DNA from: a virus
Virus record (IMG/VR): IMGVR_UViG_3300032298_001038
Span: 62,001 to 126,000 of that record
DNA: 64,000 bases
Strand: one strand, 5' to 3'
In this document: positions 46,767 to 56,387 of the stretch, piece by piece
Numbering within the stretch: the first letter of the stretch is position 1
Layout of the letters: each line of letters starts with the position of its first letter
Translations under genes and position numbers: made by a program
The notes under the pieces: model-generated
Database searches by the model: none
Told to the model about the DNA's origin: nothing
What the model saw: the letters and a program-made list of their open reading frames with translations, nothing else

Positions 46767-49700
46767 CTATTTCTCGGCCAACCAGTGCAATCCGAGCGCC
46801 TTGGCTTCGTCATCGCTCAGTGTCTCGCCCCAGTGGACGAACACCTCGCGAGAAGACCCGAAGCGATACGGACCAGCATCAATCAAACCACCATCCAACC
46901 GTCGCGGATAAAACGGCACAGCATCGATCATGCATTTGGGCACCACCTCTTTGTACACCTGTTCAGCGTGCTCAATCGGCACAATTAACACAATGGCGTC
47001 GTGAATCTGCAACCCAATTCGGTAATCGATTTCTGGGTGCTCGTCGCGGTAACGCTGGAAATTAGACAAGGCAATAGACACGGCATCGGCCACGCCGCCT
47101 TGAATCGGGAAGTTCTGCGCTTGCCGCTCCTGCTCGCCTCTGATGGCGCGATCTTTTGACGGCACAAACCGCCGCATGCGCCCGTACGGTCCCATGAGCC
47201 AACCCGGGTCTTGCGATCGGGCGCGGCACTCAGCCAAGAAATGACGCGTGCGAGGATAGGACGCAAAATACGCCTCGATCATCGCTTGGCACTGATCGGC
47301 CGTAACATCGACGCCTTCTTCTTTACACTGTCGCGCAAGGGCTTCGGCGCCGCGACCGTAGGGAATACCGAAGTTCACGTTTTTGGCCGCGATACGTAAA
47401 CCTTTCTTGCCGGCTTTCTCCAGCCCCTTCTTTGTCGGCTCAACGTCGCTAATGCCGAACGTTTTAATTGCCTGTTGGCTGTGGATGTCGTAATGGTCGG
47501 GGTGGCTTTCCGGCAGCAGGTTACGCCGCACGTGTTCGATCATGTCTGCGTCTTGACTCAACCACGCGAGGACCGCCAATTCCGCACCAGTGAGGTCTGT
47601 TTCAATCCCGACGTAGCCGGGCGGGACGCGCAATATTGAGCGAACCGGATGTTGGTATTGTTCGCCAAGAATTCGTTCGTAGTCGTTTTCTCGTCTGGAA
47701 CTGAGGTTTTGCAGTGGGGGTCGCGAGGAAGACGCACGACCAGTTTCTTTAGTTTGGAAAAAGTGAGTACGGACCCGACCGTCGGCGTGAACGCAGCCGA
47801 CAAGACCTTTTTCATACGAGTAATTACCGTTTTCATCGACTTCGTAGTCTCCGTCATCCGTGATAGAAGGCTTACGCAACACCGACTGCAAAACCTGACT
47901 GATAAACTTGTAGTCCCGGATTTTAGCCGCGGTGGGATTTATGTGCCCGAGAATGCCAAGGCTTTCCTTGTCGGTGCTGGGCGTAGCCGTATCAGGATTC
48001 ACACCCCGCCAACTCATTTCGTTCCACAGAACCGGCCGCTTACCGGTTGTCTTAACTGGCCGCAGGTTCAGCAACTGCGCGCCTTCCGGGACGTTTGGCG
48101 GATTGGTATATCTATTTGAAAACGCTTCGCCAAATAAAGCGACCGACAACTGCGGCTGGCTCTTTGGGTTGAAATCCGGCCAGTTTAATTCTGCGCGAAT
48201 CTCTGCCAACAGTCGTTCTTGAGTATTCATGAATAACGTTGTCAGTTCGTCGGCGCGTGTGCGGTCGATCACAAGCCCGGTCATTTCCATTTCCAGAAAC
48301 GACAACGACGCCCGGTGCGCTGTCCAGTACGGCAACCAGCAATCGTGGCCGTGTTGGTCACGGGCGAGAGCGCCGTCTTTACCGTTAGTGCCGTAAAAAT
48401 GCATCATGATTCGGCGCGTGACGTCAGCGTCGTATGCGCCGTAAGGATGCAGCACGTGGGCAGGGCAATCTCCGTAGCCCTCCATATCGCCGGCTTTTAA
48501 CTTGTTCTCGGCGCGATAGCGTTTACGCCACTCGTTCAGTTCGTCCCAGTATGTAGGCGCACTGGTGAATCGCATGGAGCAGACGTCGAGGCCATATTTG
48601 GCGCACTCATTAACCGCGTGGTACATGAGGCTGGTGTCCCAGCCGCCGTGGGTTCGGTCGTCCGGGTCGGTGGCGGGAGCATACTCCGGGCGCACATCCA
48701 CGCCAAAAGCAAACAGCCATGGCAAGTCAGCACGGAAAAAGTGACCGCCGACACGGACATGCCTTTCCGGCGTACTTTTGAGCAACCGGGCGAGTTGCAA
48801 CCGTGCCGCCTCCAGATTAGGTTTAAAAGCATCTGCACCTCCTTGATGGCGCAGAACAATTGTGCGCGCCCACTTATCCTTATTTGATATCTGAACAGTA
48901 CGAAGATACGCACTTTCTTCTGTCGGGTAGTCGCCGTGCCACTCGCAGTCGACGGCGATAATGTTGGCACTCGGGTCTGGATCGGCCAGCATTGCGTCCA
49001 CGGTTTCACGCAGGGCGTCTTCCGTGTAGATGTCGGCGTGATCGACCTCTTCAACGATTGTCTCGCGGTTTTCGACCAAGTCTTTGAACCGCGCCAACTG
49101 CCCGCAAAAGTCTTCGTACACCTCGGGCTTGCGGAGAACGTAGCCCGGATGCATCACAGACATGACGCGAATTTCACGCTCGTGGCCGTCGGCGTCGTAT
49201 GTCTTCAGCGGCGTCGCTCGGCCGGCAAGATCAGACACGCTGGCATTAGTATTTAAAACAGCCTTCGTGGCCTCGTTACCAAGACACAGAATATAGTCCG
49301 GTTTGACAAGCCTGATTTCCTGCGCTAGTAAAACCGCGCAGTTTTTAATCCACGCCGCAGGAACTGCGGTAGTGTCGGGCGTCGGAGAGCCGAACTTGCA
49401 CGCGTGCGTAATGTACCACTCGCGGTAGTCTTGCGTATTGAACCCGCACTGCCGCAGCGCTTTGAACAGCGGTTCCATCACAGGGCCGGTGATCGCGCTG
49501 CGGTCGCTCAACTCGTTAATGCCCGGAATCTTGCCGACGATCATTACGCGCGCCGGCTTCGGGCCGTAGACGGGGTCGTCACCGGTGCCGTACTTCATCA
49601 AATGACCGGGCAGGAACTGCACAATCTCAGCGCCGCCCTTGAGCGTGATCGGCATCGAGAACGCCGGGTCATACAGCGCGGCTCGGTAAAGATGGACGAG

Positions 49701-49916
49701 TTTTTCGCCCACCGGTAGTTTCTTTTTGTTTTTGACGTTCACAACCGTGGGGTCGTCACCTAGTGCCACGGCGTGAGCAATAAAGTCGGCGCCTGCTGGA
49801 GGCATGCCGACAGAATCAAGCGCAACCATCGGAAACAGGTCGGCGGTTAGTTCCGCCCCTGTGTCGTCGTAAAGTGCGCTGGCATGCCTGTGATTTAAAG
49901 ACACAGCGTGGGCCAT
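46767..49916 (-). CDS. DNA polymerase A fused to uracil-DNA-glycosylase-like domain (1049 aa)
   Basis: Three domains. Residues about 120-285: family 4 uracil-DNA-glycosylase-like, with VMIVGKIPGINE (GKIPG 128-132 replacing GExPG) and HPGYVLR 256-262. Residues about 315-510: 3'-5' exonuclease with VDCEW (Asp323, Glu325), GHFFRAD 391-397 and YGAYDAD 492-498. Residues about 530-1049: polymerase with motif A DLTGAELAVLAW (Asp774), motif B RIAAKNVNFGIPYG (Arg841, Lys845, Phe849, Tyr853) and motif C QIHDA (His972, Asp973, Ala974). Motif C has Ala where Glu is usual. UDG-polymerase fusions are known from phages. It is the replicative polymerase, downstream of primase and helicase. Confidence 0.93.
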   Translation of the reverse strand: MAHAVSLNHRHASALYDDTGAELTADLFPMVALDSVGMPPAGADFIAHAVALGDDPTVVNVKNKKKLPVGEKLVHLYRAALYDPAFSMPITLKGGAEIVQFLPGHLMKYGTGDDPVYGPKPARVMIVGKIPGINELSDRSAITGPVMEPLFKALRQCGFNTQDYREWYITHACKFGSPTPDTTAVPAAWIKNCAVLLAQEIRLVKPDYILCLGNEATKAVLNTNASVSDLAGRATPLKTYDADGHEREIRVMSVMHPGYVLRKPEVYEDFCGQLARFKDLVENRETIVEEVDHADIYTEDALRETVDAMLADPDPSANIIAVDCEWHGDYPTEESAYLRTVQISNKDKWARTIVLRHQGGADAFKPNLEAARLQLARLLKSTPERHVRVGGHFFRADLPWLFAFGVDVRPEYAPATDPDDRTHGGWDTSLMYHAVNECAKYGLDVCSMRFTSAPTYWDELNEWRKRYRAENKLKAGDMEGYGDCPAHVLHPYGAYDADVTRRIMMHFYGTNGKDGALARDQHGHDCWLPYWTAHRASLSFLEMEMTGLVIDRTRADELTTLFMNTQERLLAEIRAELNWPDFNPKSQPQLSVALFGEAFSNRYTNPPNVPEGAQLLNLRPVKTTGKRPVLWNEMSWRGVNPDTATPSTDKESLGILGHINPTAAKIRDYKFISQVLQSVLRKPSITDDGDYEVDENGNYSYEKGLVGCVHADGRVRTHFFQTKETGRASSSRPPLQNLSSRRENDYERILGEQYQHPVRSILRVPPGYVGIETDLTGAELAVLAWLSQDADMIEHVRRNLLPESHPDHYDIHSQQAIKTFGISDVEPTKKGLEKAGKKGLRIAAKNVNFGIPYGRGAEALARQCKEEGVDVTADQCQAMIEAYFASYPRTRHFLAECRARSQDPGWLMGPYGRMRRFVPSKDRAIRGEQERQAQNFPIQGGVADAVSIALSNFQRYRDEHPEIDYRIGLQIHDAIVLIVPIEHAEQVYKEVVPKCMIDAVPFYPRRLDGGLIDAGPYRFGSSREVFVHWGETLSDDEAKALGLHWLAEK

Positions 49917-49919
49917 TGT

Positions 49920-50999
49920 TCACTCTAAGAAAGACAAATCAGCCTTGACGTTTACTGCGGAAGCCGCAGCCGAAAGAATGTCACGCAAATCACCCCGCGA
50001 GTAGTCGGCCGGATCGCGTTCGTCCGGCAGCACTACGGGCACGACATGCAAATTGTGTTGACACAACTGCGTGACCACGTGCTCCAACTCCTTTTGGGCG
50101 TCGCAATCTAGCACAACGAAGACCGGCTTTCCAGCCCACGTCGTTGCAATCGTGTTTTCCTGCCAGTAGGACAAAGTTTTACCGAAGATAGACACCCCAG
50201 CCCGCCCAATCCGCCAGACGCTTGGAGCGCCCTCGACAATCACGGCAGTGCGTTCGCGGCAAGCGTTGTCGTAGTTATACAGTGCGCGGCTTTTGCGCCC
50301 CTGCGTGTAGTACTTGGGTTCCTGCTTGCTCGCTGGGTTGCGAGTTAAACGGCCCTGCCACGCCAGCAACTTCCCGTTAAAGAACGACGGAATATAGATT
50401 CGACCGTTCATGATTCGGTAGCGTGTCGTGGCGGCGGTGCAGACGCCGACCTGAAAAACATCTGACAGTTCATTGATATCAAATCCGCGGTCGGTTAAGT
50501 ACTCGACTGCGGGGTGTTGCGCCGGCAAATCTTTCAGCGGAATGATTTCACCGGGAACATCAATCGTTTCCGGGGCTATCGACAAATCGCCGGAGCGAAT
50601 CGCCATTTTGCGGTTCGCCCATTTGCCGGGGCCAAAAATCATGTCTTCTAATTGTTCCGCTCGGCCCGGGGTCGCTATGCAGCCGTTTTTGTAGCATGTC
50701 GCGAGAAACGTGTCAGTCCGTCTGCCGGTTCGCTGATCGTAATCTGCGCCGTACAGATGATTAATCCACAACTTGTTGCCGACATCGTTACAGAACGGGC
50801 AGTTCACGCAGTAGTATTCGCCCCACCAGTGCGCTTGGGTGATAATGCGCCCGGGACGGAGCGGGTCTGGAAACCGCTGGATATTCGCCGATGATCCGGC
50901 GTTTGCGATCTTCACTTCGCCAAACTTGTGTTCCAGCAGCGCATACAAGTTGGGGTTTAACGGATTTACTCTAGGCATTGACGAGTGTGTCATTGCCAT
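49920..50999 (-). CDS. DnaG-type primase (359 aa)
   Basis: Synthesises RNA primers for the replication fork. The N-terminal zinc domain has CVNCPFC (64, 67, 70) and Cys102/Cys107. The TOPRIM catalytic core has VIVEGAPSVW (Glu256) and VFVVLDCDA (Asp298, Asp300). The residue after EGAP is Ser, where the family often has Asp. RNA-polymerase-basic-type motif PKYYTQGRKS lies at 228-237. No C-terminal helicase-interaction domain is apparent, so it may bind the separate DnaB-like helicase differently. ATG 50999 has AGGAG upstream. Confidence 0.87.
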   Translation of the reverse strand: MAMTHSSMPRVNPLNPNLYALLEHKFGEVKIANAGSSANIQRFPDPLRPGRIITQAHWWGEYYCVNCPFCNDVGNKLWINHLYGADYDQRTGRRTDTFLATCYKNGCIATPGRAEQLEDMIFGPGKWANRKMAIRSGDLSIAPETIDVPGEIIPLKDLPAQHPAVEYLTDRGFDINELSDVFQVGVCTAATTRYRIMNGRIYIPSFFNGKLLAWQGRLTRNPASKQEPKYYTQGRKSRALYNYDNACRERTAVIVEGAPSVWRIGRAGVSIFGKTLSYWQENTIATTWAGKPVFVVLDCDAQKELEHVVTQLCQHNLHVVPVVLPDERDPADYSRGDLRDILSAAASAVNVKADLSFLE

Positions 51000-51007
51000 A
51001 AAAACTC

Positions 51008-52705
51008 CTACAGCATGTCGCTTCCGAACGTATCAATGTTTGGCATCACGCGGCGGCGCTGAACATCGCCCGGCGCCACAACGACGTTGTTGTGTGACGT
51101 CGGAGCCGTGTCATCGCGACGCATGATCTTTTTGCCTAATTCATTGACGTAATATTCGTCGTCGACCGATCGTACATCGACAACGTTTTCATCTATCTGA
51201 ACCAGCCCGTACGGTGACGCTGGCCGCCCGAAACGAATCTTCGACCAGTTGATCGTCGACACGCGCGATTCCGGATCGGGCCGGTTGAGGCAGATGCAGG
51301 CGTGCAAATTCTCGGCAAAGGCTTTTGAACCCTGCGCGTCAAAATGCGTCACGTGCCGATAAGGCGGGATGTTCTTGATGTCGCTACCCGCCAACTGATG
51401 CGCCAAGAAAATCGCGCACTGGAACGGGATAGCAACCGCAGTCTTCAACTCGTCGGGCAACATTTGCAACTGTCGCCAAATCTGTTCTTGGTACTTTGTC
51501 GCTGTGTTCTGCGCCATTTCACGATTGAGCATGATGCTGGCATAGTCGATGCACACCACGCCAATCTGCATCCCAGTCTGCGCGACGAGGTTTTCCAGCG
51601 TGGCCACGATTTCGTGGACGCCGCCGTTGCCGCGACCGCCGGTGTCCGGGTTTGCTGAAAAATCGAGAAACACAAAGTTTGAGTTGTACCACTGCTGCAC
51701 CGCAGACCAACGGTCCCGCTCGCACAACAGGATTTCAGAATTTGCGTTAACTGGAATGTGCCGCTCGTACGGTTTCAATGTCTCGCGCGTCGACAGCCCA
51801 GCCCACACCTCTTCGGACGACTTGTTGATAAACGCCGCACGTTCGATGTGCGCCGCGGCAGAGTAGAACGTGTAGTTCAACTTTTGCGCGCCGTCCTCGT
51901 AGCAGATGTAAACCGCCAGTTTGTTCTGGTTGTTCGCCGCATACTGCTGGGCCATCCGAATTGCGACGGTGGTAAGCATGGTGGTCTTTCCGCCGGCATA
52001 CGGGCCAAGCATGCCGATCACGTCGCCCTCGCGAAAGCCGCTTATAAAGTTATCAATCCACGCAATCGTGGTGGGTTCAAACTTGGGCGGCAAAACAAGT
52101 TCGTCGCCGAAATCGGGCATGACGGCGGAATTCACCGCCTCGTTGCCGAGAAATTTAATCGCCTGCGCTTGCGTGTTAAACTCTGACAACAACTGCTGGA
52201 ACTCCAGCGGCGACGTGTTGTCGTTGCTCTGCCCGATCAACGTTCTGAGCCGTTGCTTCAAAAACCGAGCATTTAAAAACCGACGAATAATGTTTGTGAC
52301 GTACGTTCGTTCGGCTCTGTGCTCCGCAGGTTCTAGTTCGCGGGCCGGCGGCGCAAAGGCAAAATCAATAAAACCTTCCGCTTCGGGGCTTTCACCAAAG
52401 AGGAAGTCCGCTTCGTTCGGCCCCATCGCAATCGTATGCAATTGCGACATCGATTCGATTTCGGACAAGAACATGTCCTTCGTCACGACTCCGTGCCGGT
52501 CGTGCAGGCTGACGTAGATCAGCATGAACAGGTGCAGACCCTGCTCGTCTGCCCCGTTGAATAGCGCTGGCGCAAAACTCACCCGTAACGCCGACTTAAG
52601 CAGGCTTGGAAACCGGATCAAACCCCGCACAAGTGCTTTGATTTCGGCGAACGTGAGGGCGATATCGTCAGTGGGTGTGTCGTTGAATCTTCCATAACTA
52701 GGCAT
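51008..52705 (-). CDS. DnaB-like replicative helicase (565 aa)
   Basis: Start at ATG 52705 (MPSYGRFNDT), behind TGGAGG. A 200-residue helical N-terminal domain precedes the RecA-like motor: Walker A GPYAGGKT at 234-241, VYICYEDGAQK near 265-275 (equivalent to the H1a Glu), VVCIDYAS 383-390 (Walker B) and FLAHQLAGS near 437-445. Hexameric helicase of the DnaB superfamily. It differs from E. coli DnaB in motif details but the order is clear. It is followed by the primase gene, 8 nt apart. Confidence 0.85.
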   Translation of the reverse strand: MPSYGRFNDTPTDDIALTFAEIKALVRGLIRFPSLLKSALRVSFAPALFNGADEQGLHLFMLIYVSLHDRHGVVTKDMFLSEIESMSQLHTIAMGPNEADFLFGESPEAEGFIDFAFAPPARELEPAEHRAERTYVTNIIRRFLNARFLKQRLRTLIGQSNDNTSPLEFQQLLSEFNTQAQAIKFLGNEAVNSAVMPDFGDELVLPPKFEPTTIAWIDNFISGFREGDVIGMLGPYAGGKTTMLTTVAIRMAQQYAANNQNKLAVYICYEDGAQKLNYTFYSAAAHIERAAFINKSSEEVWAGLSTRETLKPYERHIPVNANSEILLCERDRWSAVQQWYNSNFVFLDFSANPDTGGRGNGGVHEIVATLENLVAQTGMQIGVVCIDYASIMLNREMAQNTATKYQEQIWRQLQMLPDELKTAVAIPFQCAIFLAHQLAGSDIKNIPPYRHVTHFDAQGSKAFAENLHACICLNRPDPESRVSTINWSKIRFGRPASPYGLVQIDENVVDVRSVDDEYYVNELGKKIMRRDDTAPTSHNNVVVAPGDVQRRRVMPNIDTFGSDML

Positions 52706-53450
52706 ACCGCCTCCAATGCTTCCGAATACCTGCGACAAACTTTTTTAGACTGGGCGGGACAAACCAATCGAGTTCCGGGTTGGCCTCAATGAACTTGTCG
52801 TATAGCGCTTGTTTCGTTTCGTACTCTATCGCAGCAGGCCAGATAAACTTGTTTACAGCCCGCTGGCACTGCAATTCAGCCGCAAAGGCGTGCCGCAAAA
52901 ACGGCGGCGCATTTACGTGAGACTTGTCGCACAGTACGAGCAGCACCTGATCGTCTTCAGGCAGATTAAACGCCTCAGTGATTGCGTAACGAGTAGAAAT
53001 AGACGCCTCAGCCGAAGCATATTGTTGTTGAACCTGCGTGTCAAAGGTTCGTAAATAATCGTTGTAAACATCAAACGAAATTGGACTGCTAAGAATTTCC
53101 GGCTTGTTGTTAATAACATTTTTGCCGGCTGCGATCCTCGCTGCGTGCAGTGACGGCGAGAAGTGCGCGGCAACCCAAATACCCGGGCTGGCGTCGTGAC
53201 GCTTGATCAGCGGTACGATTTTGCTCCAAACCGATTTGTGGTTGGTGCCGTACCTGTCGCGCCCGCCGTCCCAGTGCGGCCGATCAATTGTGTGGGCGTC
53301 TGCGTCCCAGTCGATCGTGCCTTCGCAAAAATAGATAAACAAGTAGCGCACGTAAGCCGCTAGTTGTTTGTCGCTCAATTGCCGATACCACTCCGGATCA
53401 AGCGGTGGTCCGTTATCGGTCTTTTGTTCGCCAACTCCTTGCGGCATCAT
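52698..53450 (-). CDS. Hypothetical replication-module protein (250 aa)
   Basis: MMPQGVGEQKTDNGPPLDPE start (53450), overlapping the helicase gene upstream by 38 nt and the DnaB-like gene by 8 nt. QLAAYVRYLFIYFCEGTIDW and ADAHTIDRPHWDGGRDRYGT are followed by a long helical region. SLKKFVAGIRKHWRR ends the protein. The strict location between SF2 helicase and replicative helicase suggests a helicase-loader or fork factor, but no AAA+ motif is present. Confidence 0.75.
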   Translation of the reverse strand: MMPQGVGEQKTDNGPPLDPEWYRQLSDKQLAAYVRYLFIYFCEGTIDWDADAHTIDRPHWDGGRDRYGTNHKSVWSKIVPLIKRHDASPGIWVAAHFSPSLHAARIAAGKNVINNKPEILSSPISFDVYNDYLRTFDTQVQQQYASAEASISTRYAITEAFNLPEDDQVLLVLCDKSHVNAPPFLRHAFAAELQCQRAVNKFIWPAAIEYETKQALYDKFIEANPELDWFVPPSLKKFVAGIRKHWRRYA

Positions 53451-54945
53451 TCCAATCTTGCTCCCATCCCAACAGTTTGTAACTATCGCGGCGGCCGGTG
53501 CTCTTGCGATAGAACGTCGGGTCGAATGTGTCCATACAGTCGATAACTTCGCCGAACTCTTTCTTGACCCCGTCAGGTGATGTGTAAGTTCGACTTACGC
53601 GCCCCGGCCCCTGTACGTCCACGATGTCGCTGTCGCGGTCGTCGGCCCGTACAAGAACGTTTAACTGCTCAAAGTCAACGCCGGTCGACCACACGTCGGT
53701 GGCGATGACGCGTCGCAAAGCGCCGCTTTCAAACGCAGATCGCATATCGTGCTTTTGTACGTCTGTAAGCGGTTTATAGTCTTGCGGCAAAAGTTTAAGC
53801 CGCTTGTACGCTGTGCAATCGTACGGCGCCATCTGCGAATACATGAGTGTGAATTCGGGCAGAAGCGAACCAAGATGCACCGCATGTTCAATGGTCTCAA
53901 CCAGAATGAGAATCTGGTAGTCTTCGGGGTATTCGCGCACAGCGTCGGCGATAAGGCTGTTGCGGGCGTGATTCGTCCAGATGCCGTAGCGCTTGCGCGC
54001 GACGCGGTGCTTGTACCTCTCCGCGGGGTTGTGTGTCAAGCGGATTGGCAGCCAGCGCACTTTGACCGGCACCACGAGGCCCAGTTCGACCGCTTGCTGG
54101 TACGGGAGGTCGAAGATCATCGGCCCGAACAGCGGCTCCAAAATCGCGTGAGCGTTGTCCATGCGCGCATACGGCGTGGCAGACATGCCGAAGTTGCGGC
54201 TGTTTCTATACCGCGCCGCCAACGCCGTCGAAAAGTTAATTGTGGCAAGTTGGTGAACTTCATCGGCAAACATGAAGTCTGCTTCGCCGTCAGCGTGTTG
54301 CAGGCTTCCAGCCGTAATGACGGTGACTCGCTCGCGCTGTTTCCACCCGTCACCGATCATGCCCACCTTCGGTACAAACCGCCGGAGGCTGCGCACGATA
54401 CGCTCCGCCACGTCGACGGACTTGGTGACTACGTCGATGCGGGCGTCTGGAAACAATTGCGAGGCGGCGCCAATCAGGGTCGTCTTGCCGAAGCCCGTCA
54501 CGGCTTTGATGATGCCGCACGGAACACGCGAAATTAGTCGCAGGCATTCTTCCTGTCGAGCGCGGAACTCGATCTTGCCGGACAGGTTCTCCCACCGCGG
54601 CACATAACAATCGGGGCGTTTGCGTTGCGGAGACGAATCGATAATGGTCAGCGCGCAGCCCAGTTTCTTGAGCCTGTTAACCATGCGCGCCATGTAGCCG
54701 CTGAGCAGCACAACATGACCGTTTTCAACGCGATACAGTTTGTACTCGCGCGTTTGAAAGAAAATCCGCTGCCCAGTAATCGGATTCTTGCGAGACTGCC
54801 CATGAAGTTGTTCGACGTGCTCGTAGCGGAGGTCTTTCGTCAGCCGAGTGGTCAGTTCTGGATTCAGGGCAGTTCCGCCGGCGCCCGTAATCTTGAGCAC
54901 GTTTCCGGTGCGGTTAATAACCACCGGATATCCAGCGAAATTCAT
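53413..54945 (-). CDS. SF2 DNA helicase, UvsW-like (510 aa)
   Basis: Start at ATG 54945 (MNFAGYPVVINRTGNVLKIT) with GGGAAG upstream. Superfamily II motifs: Q-like FRARQEECLRLI at 127-138, Walker A TGFGKTT at 150-156, Walker B DEVH at 228-231, motif III SAT at 255-257, motif V VIATDVWSTGVDFE and motif VI VQGPGRVSRT. The N-terminal 100 residues resemble a small accessory domain as in UvsW/RadD-like branch-migration helicases. Likely role is recombination fork remodelling. Confidence 0.87.
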   Translation of the reverse strand: MNFAGYPVVINRTGNVLKITGAGGTALNPELTTRLTKDLRYEHVEQLHGQSRKNPITGQRIFFQTREYKLYRVENGHVVLLSGYMARMVNRLKKLGCALTIIDSSPQRKRPDCYVPRWENLSGKIEFRARQEECLRLISRVPCGIIKAVTGFGKTTLIGAASQLFPDARIDVVTKSVDVAERIVRSLRRFVPKVGMIGDGWKQRERVTVITAGSLQHADGEADFMFADEVHQLATINFSTALAARYRNSRNFGMSATPYARMDNAHAILEPLFGPMIFDLPYQQAVELGLVVPVKVRWLPIRLTHNPAERYKHRVARKRYGIWTNHARNSLIADAVREYPEDYQILILVETIEHAVHLGSLLPEFTLMYSQMAPYDCTAYKRLKLLPQDYKPLTDVQKHDMRSAFESGALRRVIATDVWSTGVDFEQLNVLVRADDRDSDIVDVQGPGRVSRTYTSPDGVKKEFGEVIDCMDTFDPTFYRKSTGRRDSYKLLGWEQDWNDAARSWRTKDR

Positions 54946-54946
54946 G

Positions 54947-55444
54947 TTAGTCGCTTCCCGGGCCTGCGACTGGTTCGATTGATATGACTTCAAATGTCCC
55001 ATATTTATCTTGTGCGTTGTTAAATGGCGAAAATCCTCTGTACTTGCCGATGAGTGTGAGCAAGTGGTTGAAGTCCGCCAATGATATCTCATCGGGGAGC
55101 ACGGCGGAAACGACTACCGTGTCCCCCGGGCGAAACGCCTCATGCAGCGCGTAGTGACTGCGCATACCGTCGTTGTTTTGATTCGGTGTCAGGATCGTTC
55201 GACGCCAGTCATTGCGCGGCTCGCCGACAATCACAGGACACCAATCAATCTTTTTGACCTCCGAATGGTGACGATTAGCGATCTTCGCCGCGTGACGCAT
55301 GCAGGCCAACCACGCTGACGACATGAACATTACGCGGTCACTCGGGTCGCGCTCGAAGCAGAATATGACCTGTCCGTGCCGCCGCTTTTTAGCCGCACCA
55401 AGGCATACGCGATTGAAGCGAATTGTGACCGTAATTTCTTGCAT
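54947..55444 (-). CDS. Conserved phage protein, possible RAMP-like fold (165 aa)
   Basis: The order RFNRVCLGAAKKRR (basic), MFMSSAWLACMRHAAKIANR, VKKIDWCPVIVG, YALHEAFRPGDTVVVSAVLP and a Gly-rich end (IGKYRGFSPFNNAQDKYGTF) matches a family I recall in replication modules of many phages. The terminal G-x-x-x-G-(F/I)-SP...G-x-F-E-V looks like the same structural idea as the 267-aa protein at 4225-5028. Function is not established. Confidence 0.8.
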   Translation of the reverse strand: MQEITVTIRFNRVCLGAAKKRRHGQVIFCFERDPSDRVMFMSSAWLACMRHAAKIANRHHSEVKKIDWCPVIVGEPRNDWRRTILTPNQNNDGMRSHYALHEAFRPGDTVVVSAVLPDEISLADFNHLLTLIGKYRGFSPFNNAQDKYGTFEVISIEPVAGPGSD

Positions 55445-55445
55445 G

Positions 55446-56387
55446 CTATTTCTTTGGCGGATTCATGTGGTATTCGTACGACCCACATTCCGCCGGCGTC
55501 TTGAAAAACAGGTTTGGCGCAAACAGCCCGTCGCGCGCACCCTTGCGGTTTTCCAGCCCTGACAGCCAGTTGTCGTTGACGTAACGAATAAACGCTTGTG
55601 ATGCCCGTAAGTCGCCCTTTGGGCCACTTCCCGCCGCCTGATGAATGCGATACAAAAAGTTAGCCGGGTTTTTTAAATCGACGCGCCCTACCGGCTGCGT
55701 CTTCCAACTATTCAAAACAGAAGCGCAACGAAACTCGCGCGCCTTGGTCAGCAGTTTTTTGCTATTTGAAACTTTTTGCTGGATTGCCGGCGTAAGGCCG
55801 AGAAACAGTTCAAGTTTCTTGATACGTTCCGGCCGGCGGCGATCGATATACCACCGCGGGTCGACAATGTAGATGAGCATCTTGGCCGCGGACGCCGGAT
55901 CAAGCGTAGGGATAAAACCTAGCGCTTTGTGCGCGGGATGCATCTGGAAATACTGCTGGACGGATTCGTCGTAGTCGTAATTCGTGCGCAGCATCCGCGC
56001 AAGCATCGCGTACGCCGGGTAGTCGTGCATTGTTAATTGATGCCAACCGCCGCACGCGGGGGCTACAGTAGCCGTCCGCATGCGTTGCAAGACCAGTTCC
56101 GGACTGCTCAGTTCATACTGGCTGTCCAGAATGTTCGGTCCGGCAATTTCAACCGACCGGACTTCGCCCCTGTATCGGCGATGGTAGAGCGCACAAATTA
56201 GTTCTGCATTTTGTTTAACGCCCAGCACGCGGAACGTCAGTCCAATTCCAGAAACAATAGGCGACAACAAAAAACTGTCGGCTATCTGTTCTGAGTTTTT
56301 TACAGAACTAATACCGCGGGCGTACCAGACTTTGCCGTCATCCGCAGTGTGAAGTTTAATAATATTTTCATCCTGCGGTACGAACAT
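55446..56387 (-). CDS. Hypothetical replication-module protein (313 aa)
   Basis: Start at ATG 56387 (MFVPQDENIIKLHTADDGKV) with CCGGAG upstream; the longer frame overlaps the SbcC-like gene. Beta-rich N-terminal 125 residues, then a helical C-terminal domain with PRWYIDRRRPERIKKLELFL and a basic surface. Placed between SbcC-like and SF2 helicase genes. No recognised family. Confidence 0.78.
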   Translation of the reverse strand: MFVPQDENIIKLHTADDGKVWYARGISSVKNSEQIADSFLLSPIVSGIGLTFRVLGVKQNAELICALYHRRYRGEVRSVEIAGPNILDSQYELSSPELVLQRMRTATVAPACGGWHQLTMHDYPAYAMLARMLRTNYDYDESVQQYFQMHPAHKALGFIPTLDPASAAKMLIYIVDPRWYIDRRRPERIKKLELFLGLTPAIQQKVSNSKKLLTKAREFRCASVLNSWKTQPVGRVDLKNPANFLYRIHQAAGSGPKGDLRASQAFIRYVNDNWLSGLENRKGARDGLFAPNLFFKTPAECGSYEYHMNPPKK

